DNA from: Phallusia mammillata
Taxonomy: Eukaryota > Chordata > Ascidiacea > Phlebobranchia > Ascidiidae
NCBI GenBank assembly: GCA_003260075.1
Contig: QLIY01000290.1
Span: forward strand, 81,328 to 145,327
DNA: 64,000 nucleotides
Direction: 5' to 3'
The notes beneath the pieces are model-generated. The model searched no databases. It worked only from the letters and a program-made list of their open reading frames with translations, and was not told where the DNA came from. This document shows, piece by piece, positions 1-12,846 of this stretch. The position numbers and the translations under genes are program-made. Numbering within the stretch: position 1 is the stretch's first letter; the number at the start of each line of letters is the position of its first letter.

Positions 1-227
1 TGTGTCCATTGAACTGCTTACCATGTAATAACATGCCTACAGAAATATTACATTCTTACCAGTTTAAAAGCTGTCTGACTTGATAAGATATAAATTTTTC
101 AGTAGTAGTTGTTTAAACCAGATTACGTTTAGTCAGACACAATTGTCAGTGCACTGTTAGCTTGTATAGGCTTGACGTTTTGGGTATCGCCAATAGATCT
201 TTGAAGTTTGAATGTCACGCATTAAAT

Positions 228-237
228 GGGGGGGGGG
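228..237. other. 10-base G run between duplicated segments
   Basis: Exactly ten G. The 227 bases before it recur almost identically at 354-579, with a few substitutions. This is the only G run; all comparable runs in the window are C. It is best read as an assembly junction. Confidence 0.7.
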
Positions 238-588
238 CGTGGTGTGTGGAAAGTACATGTCCTAACACGGGTAAATGAGACCAGATTCTAGTATTATTTC
301 AGCTACAACCCTCACCCCAGCCCGAATAGCTCTTACCGTCGAAAGTATATATTTGTGTCCTTGAACTGCTTACCATGTAATAACATGCCTACAGAAATAT
401 TACATTCTTACCAGTTTAAAAGCTGTCTGACTTGATAAGATATAAATTTTTCAGTAGTAGTTGTTTAAACCAGATTACGTTTAGTCAGACACAATTGTCA
501 GTGTACTGTTAGCTTGTATAGGCTTGACGTTTTGGGTATCGCCAATAGATCTTTGAAGTTTGAATGTCACGCATTAAATCATTGATAC

Positions 589-937
589 CAGAGTTGTAAA
601 CGGGCCCGAAAACTCGGCCCAAACCCGAATCGTGTTTAAGATGCCCGTTAAGGCCCGAAAGTGTGATTGACAGTCCTGCACATTAAAGCTTCAGGAAAGA
701 CCAAGAGAACCAACACAATAGTCAATTGGTCTTGACCAAGGCGTTTTAGGGCTGTTTGACATTAGGTCAGGTCCAGCAACTGGCTGCTAAGCTAGTTAAA
801 TTTATTCAAAACAATACTGACACAGAGTGTAAAGCCAGGCCCGAATAAAGCCCATTTTTTGAAGAAACGTAAACCCGAACCCGAACCCGAACCCGAACCC
901 GAACCCGATCCCGATCCCGGCCCGACTTACAACTTTG
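589..937 (+). mobile_element. CCCGAA-rich inverted-terminal-repeat element, copy 1
   Basis: Starts CAGAGTTGTAAACGGG and ends CCCGACTTACAACTTTG, so the two ends are imperfect inverted repeats. The interior ends in tandem CCCGAA/CCCGAT hexamers. An inverted full-length relative lies at 41223-41549, and a partial relative at about 32205-32265. There are no transposase frames, so it is MITE-like. I could not identify a clear target duplication. Confidence 0.65.
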
Positions 938-962
938 ACTAATCAAATTTTATAGTGAGACT

Positions 963-972
963 CCCCCCCCCC
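963..972. other. 10-base C run; element tail repeated on both sides
   Basis: Ten C. The CCCGAA hexamer block plus the tail CTTACAACTTTGACTAATC occurs both before and after it, the second copy ending near 1056. It fits an unmerged overlap of two contig ends or two haplotypes. Confidence 0.7.
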
Positions 973-1210
973 GAACCCGAACCCGAACCCGAACCCGAAC
1001 CCGAACCCGAACCCGGCCCGGCTTACAACTTTGACTAATCAAATTTTATAGTGAGACCCTATGTACATTTTACAAGATTGTTACATTTCGAAATCTGCTT
1101 TAAAGGGCTGAAAAATAGGCCGCGATCTTCGAATCGGTTTAGGGCTAAACTTTCACTAAACCGTTCTGTATTGGCATCTGACTTCACATTCGGGCAGAAT
1201 GGTGTTGTAA

Positions 1211-1345
1211 TTTCCCTTTGGTATATCTGACTTTCGGGCTTTAAAATAAAACCCTTAAATTGGGAGTGAGTTGACCCCCCCCCCTTTCCCTTTGGTATAT
1301 CTGACTTTCGGGCTTTAAAATAAAACCCTTAAGTTGCGAGTGGGT
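1211..1345. other. Direct duplication around a 10-base C run (1275-1284)
   Basis: The segment starting TTTCCCTTTGGTATATCTG occurs at 1211-1274 and again at 1285-1345 with single-base differences, separated by exactly ten C. Confidence 0.7.
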
Positions 1346-3077
1346 TGGGGGTTCATACTTACTGAGTCGGGACCGCCTACAAATGTAAACACAACATAAT
1401 GGTCGCCGCAGTTAGGTAAGACGTTTTGCAAGATGTAATTCACATAGAGTCCAATCCAACGCTTCATAGAAATAGTACCACAAGTTAAGAACCACTGGTC
1501 TGTTGTAAACGGTTTCCAACCTGGTTCGCGGACTTACAAGTTCGAAATGTTTTCAAACGAGTCTGTTAAGTAAGATAACCATTCTCATGTTTGAAAGCAC
1601 TCCTTGAACGCAAGTTTGGCTACATTAGGTACGGTCTCCCAAGTTTTCTTATGCAACACCCTGTTGCAAACGCACAAGATCTCAACCTAGATAACACATA
1701 TTATACCTACGTGTCCTTAACTCAAAGAATTCGTTCAAAGGGTTCAGTTGTATTAGCTAGCTTGATTAGGTGTTGTCTCAAAAGGCGTCGTATGTCCTTC
1801 ACAAAAACAAAAATATCCCATTCTCTGTAGAAACTGTAGCGTTCTAAATTTCCCGCTGGATGATTCTCGCATGGTGGCGGTAGTGATCTTCATTGGCGTT
1901 GTATTCTCTGTTCGCAACAAACAAGGGCACAAAAATATCTATGTTCGGACACTCACGGGTTGATACTATGTGCTGTGTGGTTAATATCCTAACACAAAGA
2001 AATGATTCCAGTGCTTTTTCGAATAGCATTTTGATATGGTTGTTTTGCTTTTTCGATTTTTTTTTAAATCTCTGGCAATTTATTTGGCCAATCACTCGTT
2101 CTAGTTAATCTCCAGGTTTTTGTGAACGCCCTTGCTGACTTTAAACACTGAGATAAATCTTTACGTTACATTACAATGTGACCTTAGATTTCACAGTTAA
2201 GGCGCTGTTTTGCATCGTACCATTGTTGCGGTTTTTATTTGACTTTTGGAGAAGACCATTGCAAACAATGTTCCAACGTTATCTGCCAAGATATCTGACT
2301 GTTTAGCGCGAGCGCCTTTGAACTTGCAACTTCGTAAAAATCAATAAAAATAATTCAACAGACAAGCACGGTGAGTTCATTGCCAGAAGAACGACTTTAT
2401 ACGTTGCCCACCCACCCAGGATTAAAATGAAACAAACGTTTGAAGTATATTTCCTGATTAAGTAAATCGGCCTCATAGTATTTTGGAGGAAAAAATTGTC
2501 AACATACTCATCAAGCTTGTTAGTATATAAAACCATTTCTAACTCTGTACTGAACTACTTGTCGCTGCGCTTGACTGATTAAAGTTGGTTAGGGAACCCT
2601 CTGCTAGAATTTTAAATTTGCGGACATTTTTACTATTTCCTTAAAATAAAATTTCTGCTACAATTTATTAATTTGATTTTTCGATGTGTTTTCTGCAAAA
2701 CAATTTACGGTCGGACGAAAAAATTTCATGCATCGACTGTTTATTTCGCTTGACTGCGCACGCACGTGTTACGGAAAGGCAGTGAGGCATAACGCCCTGG
2801 CCACTGGCAAGTTTAAAAAGAAAATCATGTTTTGTGAAAGAATACGGTTCCCAAATTGAAAGTTTTTACGCAAAACTAAAAAGTATGATGCAACAAAAAA
2901 ATACACATATCATATATATAGAAGCGAATTTGGGCAAAAATATAATTTTTCTTTCATATACTTTCATACGAAACTTACATTTTTTTTCGTAAATGACAAC
3001 AGAAAAAATAGAATAACAAATATAATACGAACATGAGCAAAAAATCGAAGCATAAAATAGGCTTTTTTGAGAGAAAT

Positions 3078-3219
3078 GAAAAATTACAACAGAATATAGG
3101 CAGTAAATTGTCGAGAGAAAATAATACCAGCAAAAGTTCAATGAAGTCCCCCCCCCCGAAAAATTACAACAGAATATAGGCAGTAAATTGTCGAGAGAAA
3201 ATAATGCCAGCAAAAGTAT
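3078..3219. other. Direct duplication around a 10-base C run (3148-3157)
   Basis: The segment starting GAAAAATTACAACAGAATAT is present at 3078-3147 and 3158-3219, with exactly ten C between the copies. Confidence 0.7.
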
Positions 3220-3710
3220 CTTGGGTCCTTATGACGTAAACAATGCTATTATTTTGGAACAATCTATACTTGGCAATACTTCCGGAATGTTGATGACCCG
3301 GACTTTGTCCTGGGAGTAGGGATTTACGTTGTTTCTATTTTGGCAAAGATAATTTCGTAGAAGGCAGCAAATAAAGTGCAGGACACCGGGGAAGAAAAAT
3401 AAACGAAAATTGAAACTTTGACGAAATCTCAGGACTGTGCAGTAACTGGTGATGAAATGATAAAATGTGAAAGTTAGTTTTTGGCAAGAATGGCGCCACC
3501 TAATGTGCAAGCGACGTGGCTTTCTCCTTTGTTACGTCACGAAGCGCTTCCTTCCATTGTTACGTCACCAAGATCGGGCACAAGGGCCACCGGAAACGAC
3601 AATCACACTTGGATTGCTTGTTTGCGAAATGTCGTCCCGCCAAAAATAACCCGGGCGCGTGCCGTGTGCAAAACCCGCCTGTCAATCAAATCGTCCGCTC
3701 TCGAATCCCT

Positions 3711-6700
3711 CTAGTGGAAGAATGTTTGCATAGAGCTTGAGCTTTGGTGCGCGGCAAGGTCGAAACCGGTGAAGTTTTGGTGCGGTTGCTGCTGCTGTTG
3801 TTGTGGATGCTGGTCACCATGGATACGCGCATGTGTGGTCACGTGAGCGATGTTGACGTTGTGATTGGCTGATGTGGTGGTCAGGGGACACGTGGTGCTG
3901 GGAAGGGGTTGGATCATAGGACTGGGCTTGCTTTGGTTGACTGATGGCTTATTCGACGATTTGGTCTTGGATGGTTTTCGTGGTCGGTCGATTCGAACAA
4001 CTAGAAAGAAAAAAGTAAAATTAAGTAAAGAACAATTGGAAAAATATTGCATAAACCAAAAAAGATAAATCAAGTATTTAATCGTCTGTTTTAGTGATAA
4101 TTTTTGTGCAATTTAATCAAGTGTTTGTATATATTGCATATGAAAATGTATTTATGGTTTGTATTTACACACCAAATTGTTTTTTTATAAATATTTGTGA
4201 GTTTAAAAAAATATTTTCTTAGCACAACAATGATTGGTGGGTTTTGGGCGCTTAAAACCGTAAATAAAATTCTGTGTCGTATCACTTAAACATAAGTGTC
4301 CCAAAATTTTGTAGCCATGCATCGATAACCGGTCTTTGCAAACAGGACGCGCATATTTTCGAGTCCAAACATTACAAAGGTGATAGGTTAATCTCATAAT
4401 TTGGCGTTCAATCAGGATGTAAAATAAACAAAGCTGGCTGCCGTCTATGGGAACAAACGAAAACGAACTCGCGTGAACCCATTACGTCGCTTGAGGTCAT
4501 GACATTGACCGCCACGTCATAATGTTGCATGAACGTCACAAACAAAAACAGGTCATGCAGGTATTATACTGCTTGGGTCCCTAAACTCCAAACCTGTGAA
4601 CAGAATCGTTTCAGCTGCACGCTGACATGAAAATACGTGTTTATTGCCAATTTGCTACGGTTCGTTGCAACGATTACTACTTTACTGGTGCGTCAATGGT
4701 TTTAGGAGCACTAAAACTTTCTCACGAACACCGCGTAACATTTCTGCTGTGAGGATAATATTTTCACAGCGATGCAAGGTGTATTGTTGAACCCTATGCT
4801 TGGATTTGTTATATGTTGCCTGTAAACGTGTCAACGCCAGCTGTACTTGTGGTTGCATCTGTTTTAAGGCCCTAAAAATCGCTAAAGCTTTGTCAAAGGG
4901 TGGGAATTAACTAACAACAAAGTGTATAAAATGACAATAGATTGAAACCGTGTGAAAATGTTTGTGCAAAATAAAACATTTATATTTTCCCTATTAAAGA
5001 AAAAACAGTTTTCGCAGGCAGAAATATTTTTATGAACGCCAACGTACTTTTTTTCCACCACGCATTTTCACATCCCCCATAATTTTATCTTTATCCTGAA
5101 AAAGATCGCGCCCGCCACATTTTCATTTTCCAGTCGGCGTTTCCCGAACCTAATTGTAGTTTTCAGGCGGAAGCCATTTCTCCTTAAGCAAGGCGCTGTA
5201 ATTCCAAACCAAGCATAGTTTGGACGAACTATAAACTGGAACTTGGCGCTTTAATGACGCGGAATTCGTCTTTCATTGTTTCGTCACAATCGAGCCATTC
5301 TCCGCAGCGAATCGCATGAGTGATTTTGACCTTGCGTGTGTGCGTTCATGCTTATCGTACGTGACTACAACGCTTTCGGATGACTCACTTTGCTTAAAAT
5401 TCGATCTAACCGCCGCAAAAAAATCGCTGTGTTTATTTTTAACCGACATATGTTGCGTTTTTGTGAAGAAAGTCACTTAATAGCGATTGGCGTTTCGTGA
5501 AATTCGTGTGAATTTGGTAGAATGAGAAAAACCGCAACATCGCTTAAATGGAATGTTAGAGAAAACCCAAACGTGCTATTAAAACTTGAAAATAGATTTT
5601 TGATTGCTGATTCTGTTACAAGTCAGTTTGTACAAAATTAGACATGAACAATTTGCCGAATATATGAATTATGAGAATTTAAGTGTATAAATATCACACA
5701 GTTGTAAGAAAGCATAGCAGTTTAAAAGAAATTTTACTATTCGTAATCAAAAACAGAAATTAAACGCAATAACAGACTTTAGTACTTCAATATTAATGTT
5801 TTCATTCTCAAATATTCGATTTTAATAGCACTTCCATTTTAACATAGAATTTCTATGTGTCAAAAACGGCCGCGTTTATAGAATTTTCAAAACAGGTCAA
5901 ACTGGAACACGGAATTTGTGTTTTTTGGCAGCACAAGTCTTTGGGCTTCTCGCCCAGGAAAGACCAAACCGCGTAACAGTTACGATAATCACAACGATTG
6001 GAGCGTGATAAAGATCAGCTGGCGAATACCCAGAAGAAATATTTCTCCTCAATATAAATCGCGAAGCCTACTTTATTCAATACACATTCCTATGCCGCCA
6101 TTTATTCATGGAACCGTTTACCAAAAACGGCTACTTCGGTTACAATTTATTTTTAATTCAATTTACTTTTTAGATTTTTATCATGTGTACCCTAAAATAA
6201 TAAAATTGCATTTGTTCGAAATATGTTGCAAAGTTTAAGCGGGTTTGCGAGTCAGCTTTGTCCAGTAAGTCGTAAAAAATGTTTTAAACTTTTTCTGACG
6301 TTAAACACAAAATTGGTATTGTTTGAAAAATAAATAAATAAATCTAATTTGTTTAAAAATTGCTAAAAATTTTGTATTGTTTTTTTTTATAACTCACCGT
6401 TTTTTATCATTCCAACTGAGATGCACTTCTGGTATCTGCAGTACGGACAATGTGTGCGGGTTTTCTTGTCGATCGGGCAGTTCTTGTTTCCGAGACAGAC
6501 GTATTTTGCGTCCTTTTGGACCGAACGCTGTAAAGAGCAAAAAAAACATAAAAATCTGGTTTTGCACGCCTTTTCACGCCCACACAAAAAATCACAGTCG
6601 GATGTGGCTGCACCTGCATTGTAATTTGCGTCAAGAGAGCAATTTAACGTACCTTGAAAAAACCTTTACATCCCTCGCAAGCAAGAACTCCATAATGTTG

Positions 6701-9700
6701 CCATCTTGCTTTATCACCGCAAACTGCGCAGGTGCCTTCCCCGAAGCCCCCGTATGAACCCTGGCTTAGGGGTGACACTGAGGGGTGAGTTTGGGCATGT
6801 GAAGTGCTGGGGCCCACAATTGGGGTAGGTAGGGAGGTCTTGGAGCGACCCTGCAAATTAAAACAAAAATAATTTAGCATGTAAAATTGTGAAAAAAGCA
6901 TTTTGATTATGCAAAAGAATGTATTATGGTAACTAAACTTGTTAATTGTAATTGTATTAAGTGCCGGTTACAAAATATACAATGTAGCTCATTTAAAATA
7001 AAAAGATGACACATGTTCCTAACGCAAACCTATAAGTTTCAAACTAGTATTATATGTTGATAAATGGCCGAAAATGTTTTCAAGTAATCAATTAGCCATA
7101 TGCATTAAAAAAATGAGGCTAGTCGAATTCAAACCCCAACTCTATCTTACTGGTTACACCCAGATCCGATATTATTACGTCATAAGGTTGTTTGTTGACG
7201 TAGCGACGTGTTATATCGTCCAATCGCGGTGCCACGCACGAAAACAATCCGCGTTTAATAAACGGCCGGGATCGTTCGTCGCGCCATTTAACAACAGCTT
7301 TTGATGGAATTACACACCGCCGACAGTTCCAAGCCGATACGGCCATTGGATGCTACTTTGCGGCGCAACGACAGAGTGTTTCGTGTATGATTAGCGCACA
7401 GGACGAGCAAAATGATCGCTATGGTTGGAGCCCGGTTTCAAGCCCCGCGGCTAAAGGCTGGCACTTCGGTTCTTGGTACTACAAGCATTTCAAAACTCGC
7501 TTGCCCGTTTCTCTCAGCGACTGTAACAGCTGCTTGCCTAAATGCGAGTGCTTGGTACTTGCTGACATTCCCTATTAATGTGGAAAAAACATCAGGTGTT
7601 GGTTGTTACAAGCAGTGACGCATGTTTGTTATGTGACATTTACACCCAATGTCGTGTCTGGCACGTTGGTCATTGCCAAAAATATTACGCCTTGCGCACG
7701 CAGTACCTGACTTTACTCAGTTAGCTTGGGGTCATTAAACGTGCGGGGAATAATATCACGAAGCGCGCAAATTTGTTGAGATCCACCAATAGAAAATGCT
7801 GCATACACGACTATGACATTTTACCATAATCTTTATCGGTTTAAATACATTTTGAGAACTCGGTTGCAACCAATCAAATTTAGAACTTTAAATTGATGGA
7901 CTTAACGATTTTCGAAACCACAAACTGGCTCAGATCTTTATAAAATGCATCTAAGTGTAACTATTTTTTCCTTTCCACTACCACCACTCTTTGAAATATA
8001 CCTGGTGCTGGTGGCTAGGATGCGACGGGGAGAATTTCACCCGGTTTAGCCGGACATCGTCAGGTGAAAAATACTCTATTTTTACGTCAATTTTGTTGCC
8101 GCCGTTGTTGTTATTATTTAGATGTGCGTTGAAGTGCTGGTGTGGGTAACCATGGTGGCTGATCTGAATCGGCTGACCCACTGGAAGTGAAACACGTCTG
8201 CGTTTGCTCACAGAGCTCTCGTGCTGGTGAATATGCTGATGGCTTTGAGGATGCTGAAAGAGGTTTGGAAGCTGGAGTGATGGCGATTGCAGGTCGGTTT
8301 GGCGTGAAGAGTTGCTCGTACAGTGCATGCCTTGTGAGGTAGATGAGGTGGATGCATTAAAGTCCTGATTAAGAAGATGGATTTTGCATTCTGGGTGCAA
8401 AGCTTCGGTAGCTGATCGCTCCACAGTTTGAAACTTTATGGAATCTTCATTGAAGCTATGGGTCGACTCGCCACTCGGGTAGTCAAGGTCATGGACCGTG
8501 CTCCGTGACCTTGGGTTAAGGTCAAATGGTGAACTGAAGACAGGGTCAAACGACAAATATCGACGCCGCGTGTTTTCCGACCAACTGTGTTGTTGCGAAA
8601 CAATCGGTTTTTGTTTTGCCTTCATTTCCGACAAAAAGTCAAAGTCTTCGTTCAAGCGCGATTCGGGGACTCGAAACCCGACCAAGTCAATAGGTGAAGT
8701 AGGGGGCGTCCCCGAGTAGACCCCTAAGTTTCGATTAAAAGTCCCAGACTGATTTCGCTCTTCGTCCAATAAACCCAAGTCACTAGGTGATGACGTAGGC
8801 GGCTCGGGTGACGTCTTATGCAATGACGTCATACCTGGATTGAGCCATTGTGACGTAGTAGGCGAGAGGACGGCGGCAAGACTGACGTCCTGAGCGTTGC
8901 GATGCCACTTGCGAGTGTAGCCGTTGGAGGGAGCCATATTTCCCGATATCTTAAGCCCTCCGCCCGAAGTAGTGAGCGAGTGAATTGTTATCGGGCTCTT
9001 CCTCCCATACGACTGCTCGTATAACTTTTCTTTAAGCGGATGAGCGATAAGCCCCCTATCGAGCAGCGTCTCATGCATCTCAGTGACGTCAGCATCGTCA
9101 AATCCGATGAGTGAAGATGACGATGAGGATCTTTGGTCTGTGTCCAGGACCTGACCATCCAGGATCGACTCAGAAAGTCTCGGCAGATCTTGCGCACCCC
9201 TCAAAGCTGCTAAGACGTCGTGGGGCTGCGGGGAAGTCCCTAATAACCCCCCTGGCCCTCTGTTACTGAGCTGGAACGTAAAGTCCAGTCTGCTCATGTT
9301 GCTGCGTTCTCAAGGCAAGTGAGTCGGGTTGATTGTTTCAATTCTTGCGCTATCAGCATGTTTTTCCCGCCTATAAGTTTGCGGAGTTTAGCCCTCCTAC
9401 TTGATAACACACAAACCTTAAGGGGGAGCCTTCGACAAAAGAAAGAAAATAACCTCAACTTTAAACTTCAAAATTGTGTAAAAATCTAAACACATTTGCA
9501 CAAATCTCATTTACTTCTGCTACGGGCATGGTGCTGGCAAAATATAACATAGTTTCTTAAAACTGCACAATAAACTACATTGTAGGCTTTGAATGAGTTA
9601 ATGCTTCATTAAACTGTACGAAGTCTAGCACTAGGTCTAAAAAAGCTGCAATTGAAGTCTTTTGTCTGTATTGTCCTTTTGCTTCACTTGGCAGACGACT

Positions 9701-9805
9701 TTAGTGCTCTGCTGTCCTTTGTCAACTAATACGACGTTCGCTTGAGCAGTTCAACTAACTGGGCGATTATGATAGGGGAGAAAAAGGGCGTGAGTGTCGG
9801 TAACG

Positions 9806-9847
<42 letters not shown>

Positions 9848-12846
9848 GGGAAGGACAAATGGCGGTAATTCGCAGCACATTTTCCCGCCGCTAACCATTT
9901 TCACACACAATTTCCCAAAGCTGATGTACAGTAAGTATATTCTGCAATAAGGTCAAAAAACATGACTGCACTCCGCCTATTTTCGATCTAACGCTTTTTG
10001 ATAGCGAACAGAGTAGAAAATTCACTTCAGAAAAGTAGTGTGGCGACCGGCACCATCACCGGTTCGCCTCAGGCGGTTTGGAGCGAAAATGCGACAGCGA
10101 ACAGACGTTGCTTGGCCAGTATAACAAGTGGACGGGGCAGCAGGTTTGCAAGGTGTAAACAGTTCCAGTAACACTATCACGGGAGCATTGTTGTTCACAC
10201 AAACATGCCCCACTCTTGCACACTCTCTCTCTATCTCACTCTCGCTAATGCAATGGCGTGTTTTAAGTTTTGTTTCTGATGTGTTGTGTGATGTATACAG
10301 CATCATACCAGCTTAAGCGTGCAAGCATCCGATACGGGTTATATAATACGAAGTGTTCATTGAAATTGGTTGACATAATTGCTATTCACACGATCTGTCC
10401 CTCTAATAGTAGGCATTCGTTTGTTTGCAGTTTTTTAGAGACTGACGACGCCTGAATAGGTGGAATATATATCTCGAACTACCAACTCAGTGTCTACTGA
10501 TTTTGAGTCAGAAGCATTTGCTTCTTAATTAATCCTTTATTGAAATTGGTTGGACCTTAACTTTAAAGGCTTTGAACAGAATGGCCATATTGACTCGCAA
10601 TTTCTATGCTGGCATTTGTAAATACAAACCAACAAACGGTTAAATGGTAATGTAAGAATCTTCACATACTAAAAGACTACGCATTTCGACCACGTTTGTC
10701 AATTTGATATTGTGTATAAATGTGGCGATTAAGAAACTAAAATGGCGGGCTTAAATATATCCGCTATTGATTACATTTATAATGCATAGAACGGCAAGCA
10801 TTTCAATAGAGTGTAAATAATAAGGTATAGTAATTAAAATTAATATCAAATACACACCTGTGAAAAGGATGCAGGCTTCTGCTTGAAGAAGGGGGTAGAG
10901 GTGGGAGCAAATACGCAAGTCTGCGGAGGCAAGAGTGCTTGCTGCTTCGGTACGTAAGTGACTTGAGTTCCAAAGTTGTCAGTTCGGTGTTGGTTCACAG
11001 TAAGAGGCATCGAACACGAGGGATAAACGTGTCCGGATGCTATGCTTGAAGAAGTCGGGTATCTTGGAGGAAGGGAGCTGTAGGGAGGAGCCTCAGGACG
11101 CAGGGAATCAGGGATCGAAGGGTCGGAGAAGGAGTGTTGCTGTTGAAGAGTAAATTTGGTGCGAGTAGGCGACGGTGTCTCTTGTGACATCTGGCGGCCA
11201 AATGAGTTCCTGTGTGGAAGAGCTTGCTGTGGAGTAAGACTGCATCTTCGGCGAGATGGGTTATTGCTCATCAACTGACAGTAGTCGCCTATAAAAATTG
11301 TCAAGACAAATTGTTAAGTACATAACGTGTAACTATATTCAAATGCAGGCTTCTCTTATAACTAAAAAATTTGCACCAAGGCATTAACTTATTTTTTTTA
11401 TCACCCTAGTGCATATCAGTCAAAATTGTAAGGCTGTCTAATAAGAGATCTTAGGCTTGATCCCAATGGCAACAGCCCTTAGCATTAAATATTGCAACGA
11501 ATAGGTTCTGTATGTATAAAAAGTTAGCTTTAGCATTTTGTTTCTAGATGTAAAACATAAAATCCGTTACCATGCTACTTGGTTTACGCTTCAACAAGCT
11601 CGTGTTGCCAAGGTTTGAAGCATTGTAAATAGTGATTAGTTATGAAATTTAGAAAGTAGGTTAGAAATTGGACACATAGTTTTTCAATGTAAGGCGCTTT
11701 AAAAGAAAACAGGACACTTCAAATTCTTCAAATTCAACCACCGTTGCCCTGTTTAAAGTTCAAGGGTATCGACAAGCGATAAACAGATAATTCATTTGCT
11801 TTGTCAGTCATTGCAGTCAACTATAAACACTAGTTATGCCGACAAAAATAGTTTGAAACCATATCTGTTCTCTTTAGCGACAATTTCGGCCAAGTAAATC
11901 AAATACCTAATCGCCAGAAAAAGTGGGTTATGGTAAAACCAGGTTGATCAGAACAAAACACTCAAAATAAGTCATTTTTAGTAAAATCTGCGGTTTTCCT
12001 TGTTATTTTAAAACCAAATATATTCATAACATTCTTACCAGCAGTAGGCTGTTCTCTGTAGCCCACATGTTCGAAGCAAGTACCCGGTTCCTGTTTCACA
12101 ACAGCTGAAAAATTGCACTGTTGCGATTGGTTGTAGCTGTAACATTGGGTTGTATTCAAGTCGTGCTCTTCGTATAATCCATCGGTTGCGGGTTCGAATC
12201 CCGATGAGAAGGTTTGAGGCGGTGCGTACTCTGTGGCTTGAAAGTTTTGGATTCCGGCCTCAATTTCGCTGGGCTGGATTTCATCACACTGGTAAAGACC
12301 CTGGAGTTCATCCAAAGTTGCATCCATGACAGAGCGCCCTCCACTGGTTGCTGGTGAACAACTAGAGCTGTCGCAAGGTGGGCCTTGATGCTCCAGGAGC
12401 CAGTTGGCGTTCTGTGGGCATGCGTGGTCGTACACTTGAGGCGCCATAACAGGGCTGCATTGCTGGTTCATTGTGAAGGTGGAATCCAGGCTTTGGTAAG
12501 TGGAAACGGGCTGGGTTGACGGTGGTGAGAAGCTCAACGATTCCTGAATCGATGCATCTGACAAGCAAGGCAGGTTTACTGACGGTTCTGAGGTGATGCC
12601 TTCCAGCAGCCTGTCCACGCTGTCAGCTTCGCTTAGCGACCAGCTTGGGTTTGTTCCGAAAAGGTCGCTGTCTTCAGGCGATGATACAACAGCGGGGTAA
12701 CTGGTTGGGGGTGACGAAAAGCCGTAGAACTGAGTTATTTCAGGGTGACATTCAACGATTGCGCAATCCATGGTCATTCCTTCGCCAATCGTTGTACTTT
12801 GTTCGTGCACTGAATGGTGAAATGAGTTGGGGTTAATGACATGCAA
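3711..12846 (-). CDS. NR4A: NR4A-family nuclear receptor, distal isoform, no LBD in window
   Basis: Orphan nuclear receptor that should act in the nucleus on NBRE-type DNA sites. Exons, minus strand: 12846-12039, 11288-10858, 6850-6653, 6527-6398, 4000-3711. All junctions are GT/AG and keep frame. The two C4 zinc fingers are split after GFFK: finger 1 (CAVCGD, P-box CEGCKG) is in 6850-6653 and finger 2 (AKYVCL to CRYQKC, GMIKN) is in 6527-6398. The next exon opens with VVRID and a basic PRKPSKTK stretch, matching the NR4A C-terminal extension. The N-terminus is Ser/Pro/Gln-rich with a VKQE sumoylation-type motif. After the hinge the frame passes a glutamine run and stops at 3711, with no ligand-binding domain in the remaining 3.7 kb to the left. 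The LBD is either off the edge, reached by a donor before this stop (for example ATG|GTGACC), or absent from this isoform. The first codon is uncertain; a candidate upstream exon lies at 15392-15446. Confidence 0.9.
4001..6397. other. NR4A: NR4A intron between zinc finger 2 and hinge exon
   Basis: A 2.4-kb intron with donor ACG|GTGAGT at 6398/6397 and acceptor TTTCTAG at 4001. It is AT-rich, and I see no further exon or recognisable element in it. Confidence 0.7.
8002..9297 (-). CDS. NR4A: Alternative first coding exon of the NR4A gene
   Basis: A 432-codon exon inside the 4-kb intron between the distal N-terminal exons and the zinc-finger exons, on the same strand. It starts at ATG 9297, with an in-frame TGA 15 bases upstream, so it does not simply extend an upstream exon. 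It ends at a CAG|GTATAT donor in phase 0, exactly the phase required by the acceptor at 6850. If that donor is ignored the frame stops seven codons later. The product is Ser/Pro/His-rich and low in complexity, with a VKIE sumoylation-type motif near its end, parallel to VKQE in the distal N-terminus. I read it as an alternative-promoter isoform that supplies a different AF-1 activation region to the same DNA-binding domain. The exon itself carries six TGACGT-type motifs between about 8770 and 9090. Confidence 0.85.
9806..9845. other. 40-base C run
   Basis: Uninterrupted C upstream of the alternative NR4A first exon, possibly within its promoter. There is no obvious flanking duplication. It is probably an estimated-length gap placeholder, so any promoter sequence here would be missing. 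Confidence 0.65.

Larger units (their letters stand above)
1..3710. other. Repeat-rich flank left of the NR4A hinge exon
   Basis: No coding exon could be supported here on either strand. I looked specifically for the NR4A ligand-binding domain and found none. The stretch holds duplicated segments around homopolymer runs, a CCCGAA element (589-1041) and AT-rich sequence. Confidence 0.7.

Noticed and set aside
12184-12198. Perfect box B (GGGTTCGAATCCC) on the plus strand
   Set aside because: It lies inside the NR4A coding exon (GFEP codons on the other strand) and has no box A at tRNA distance.
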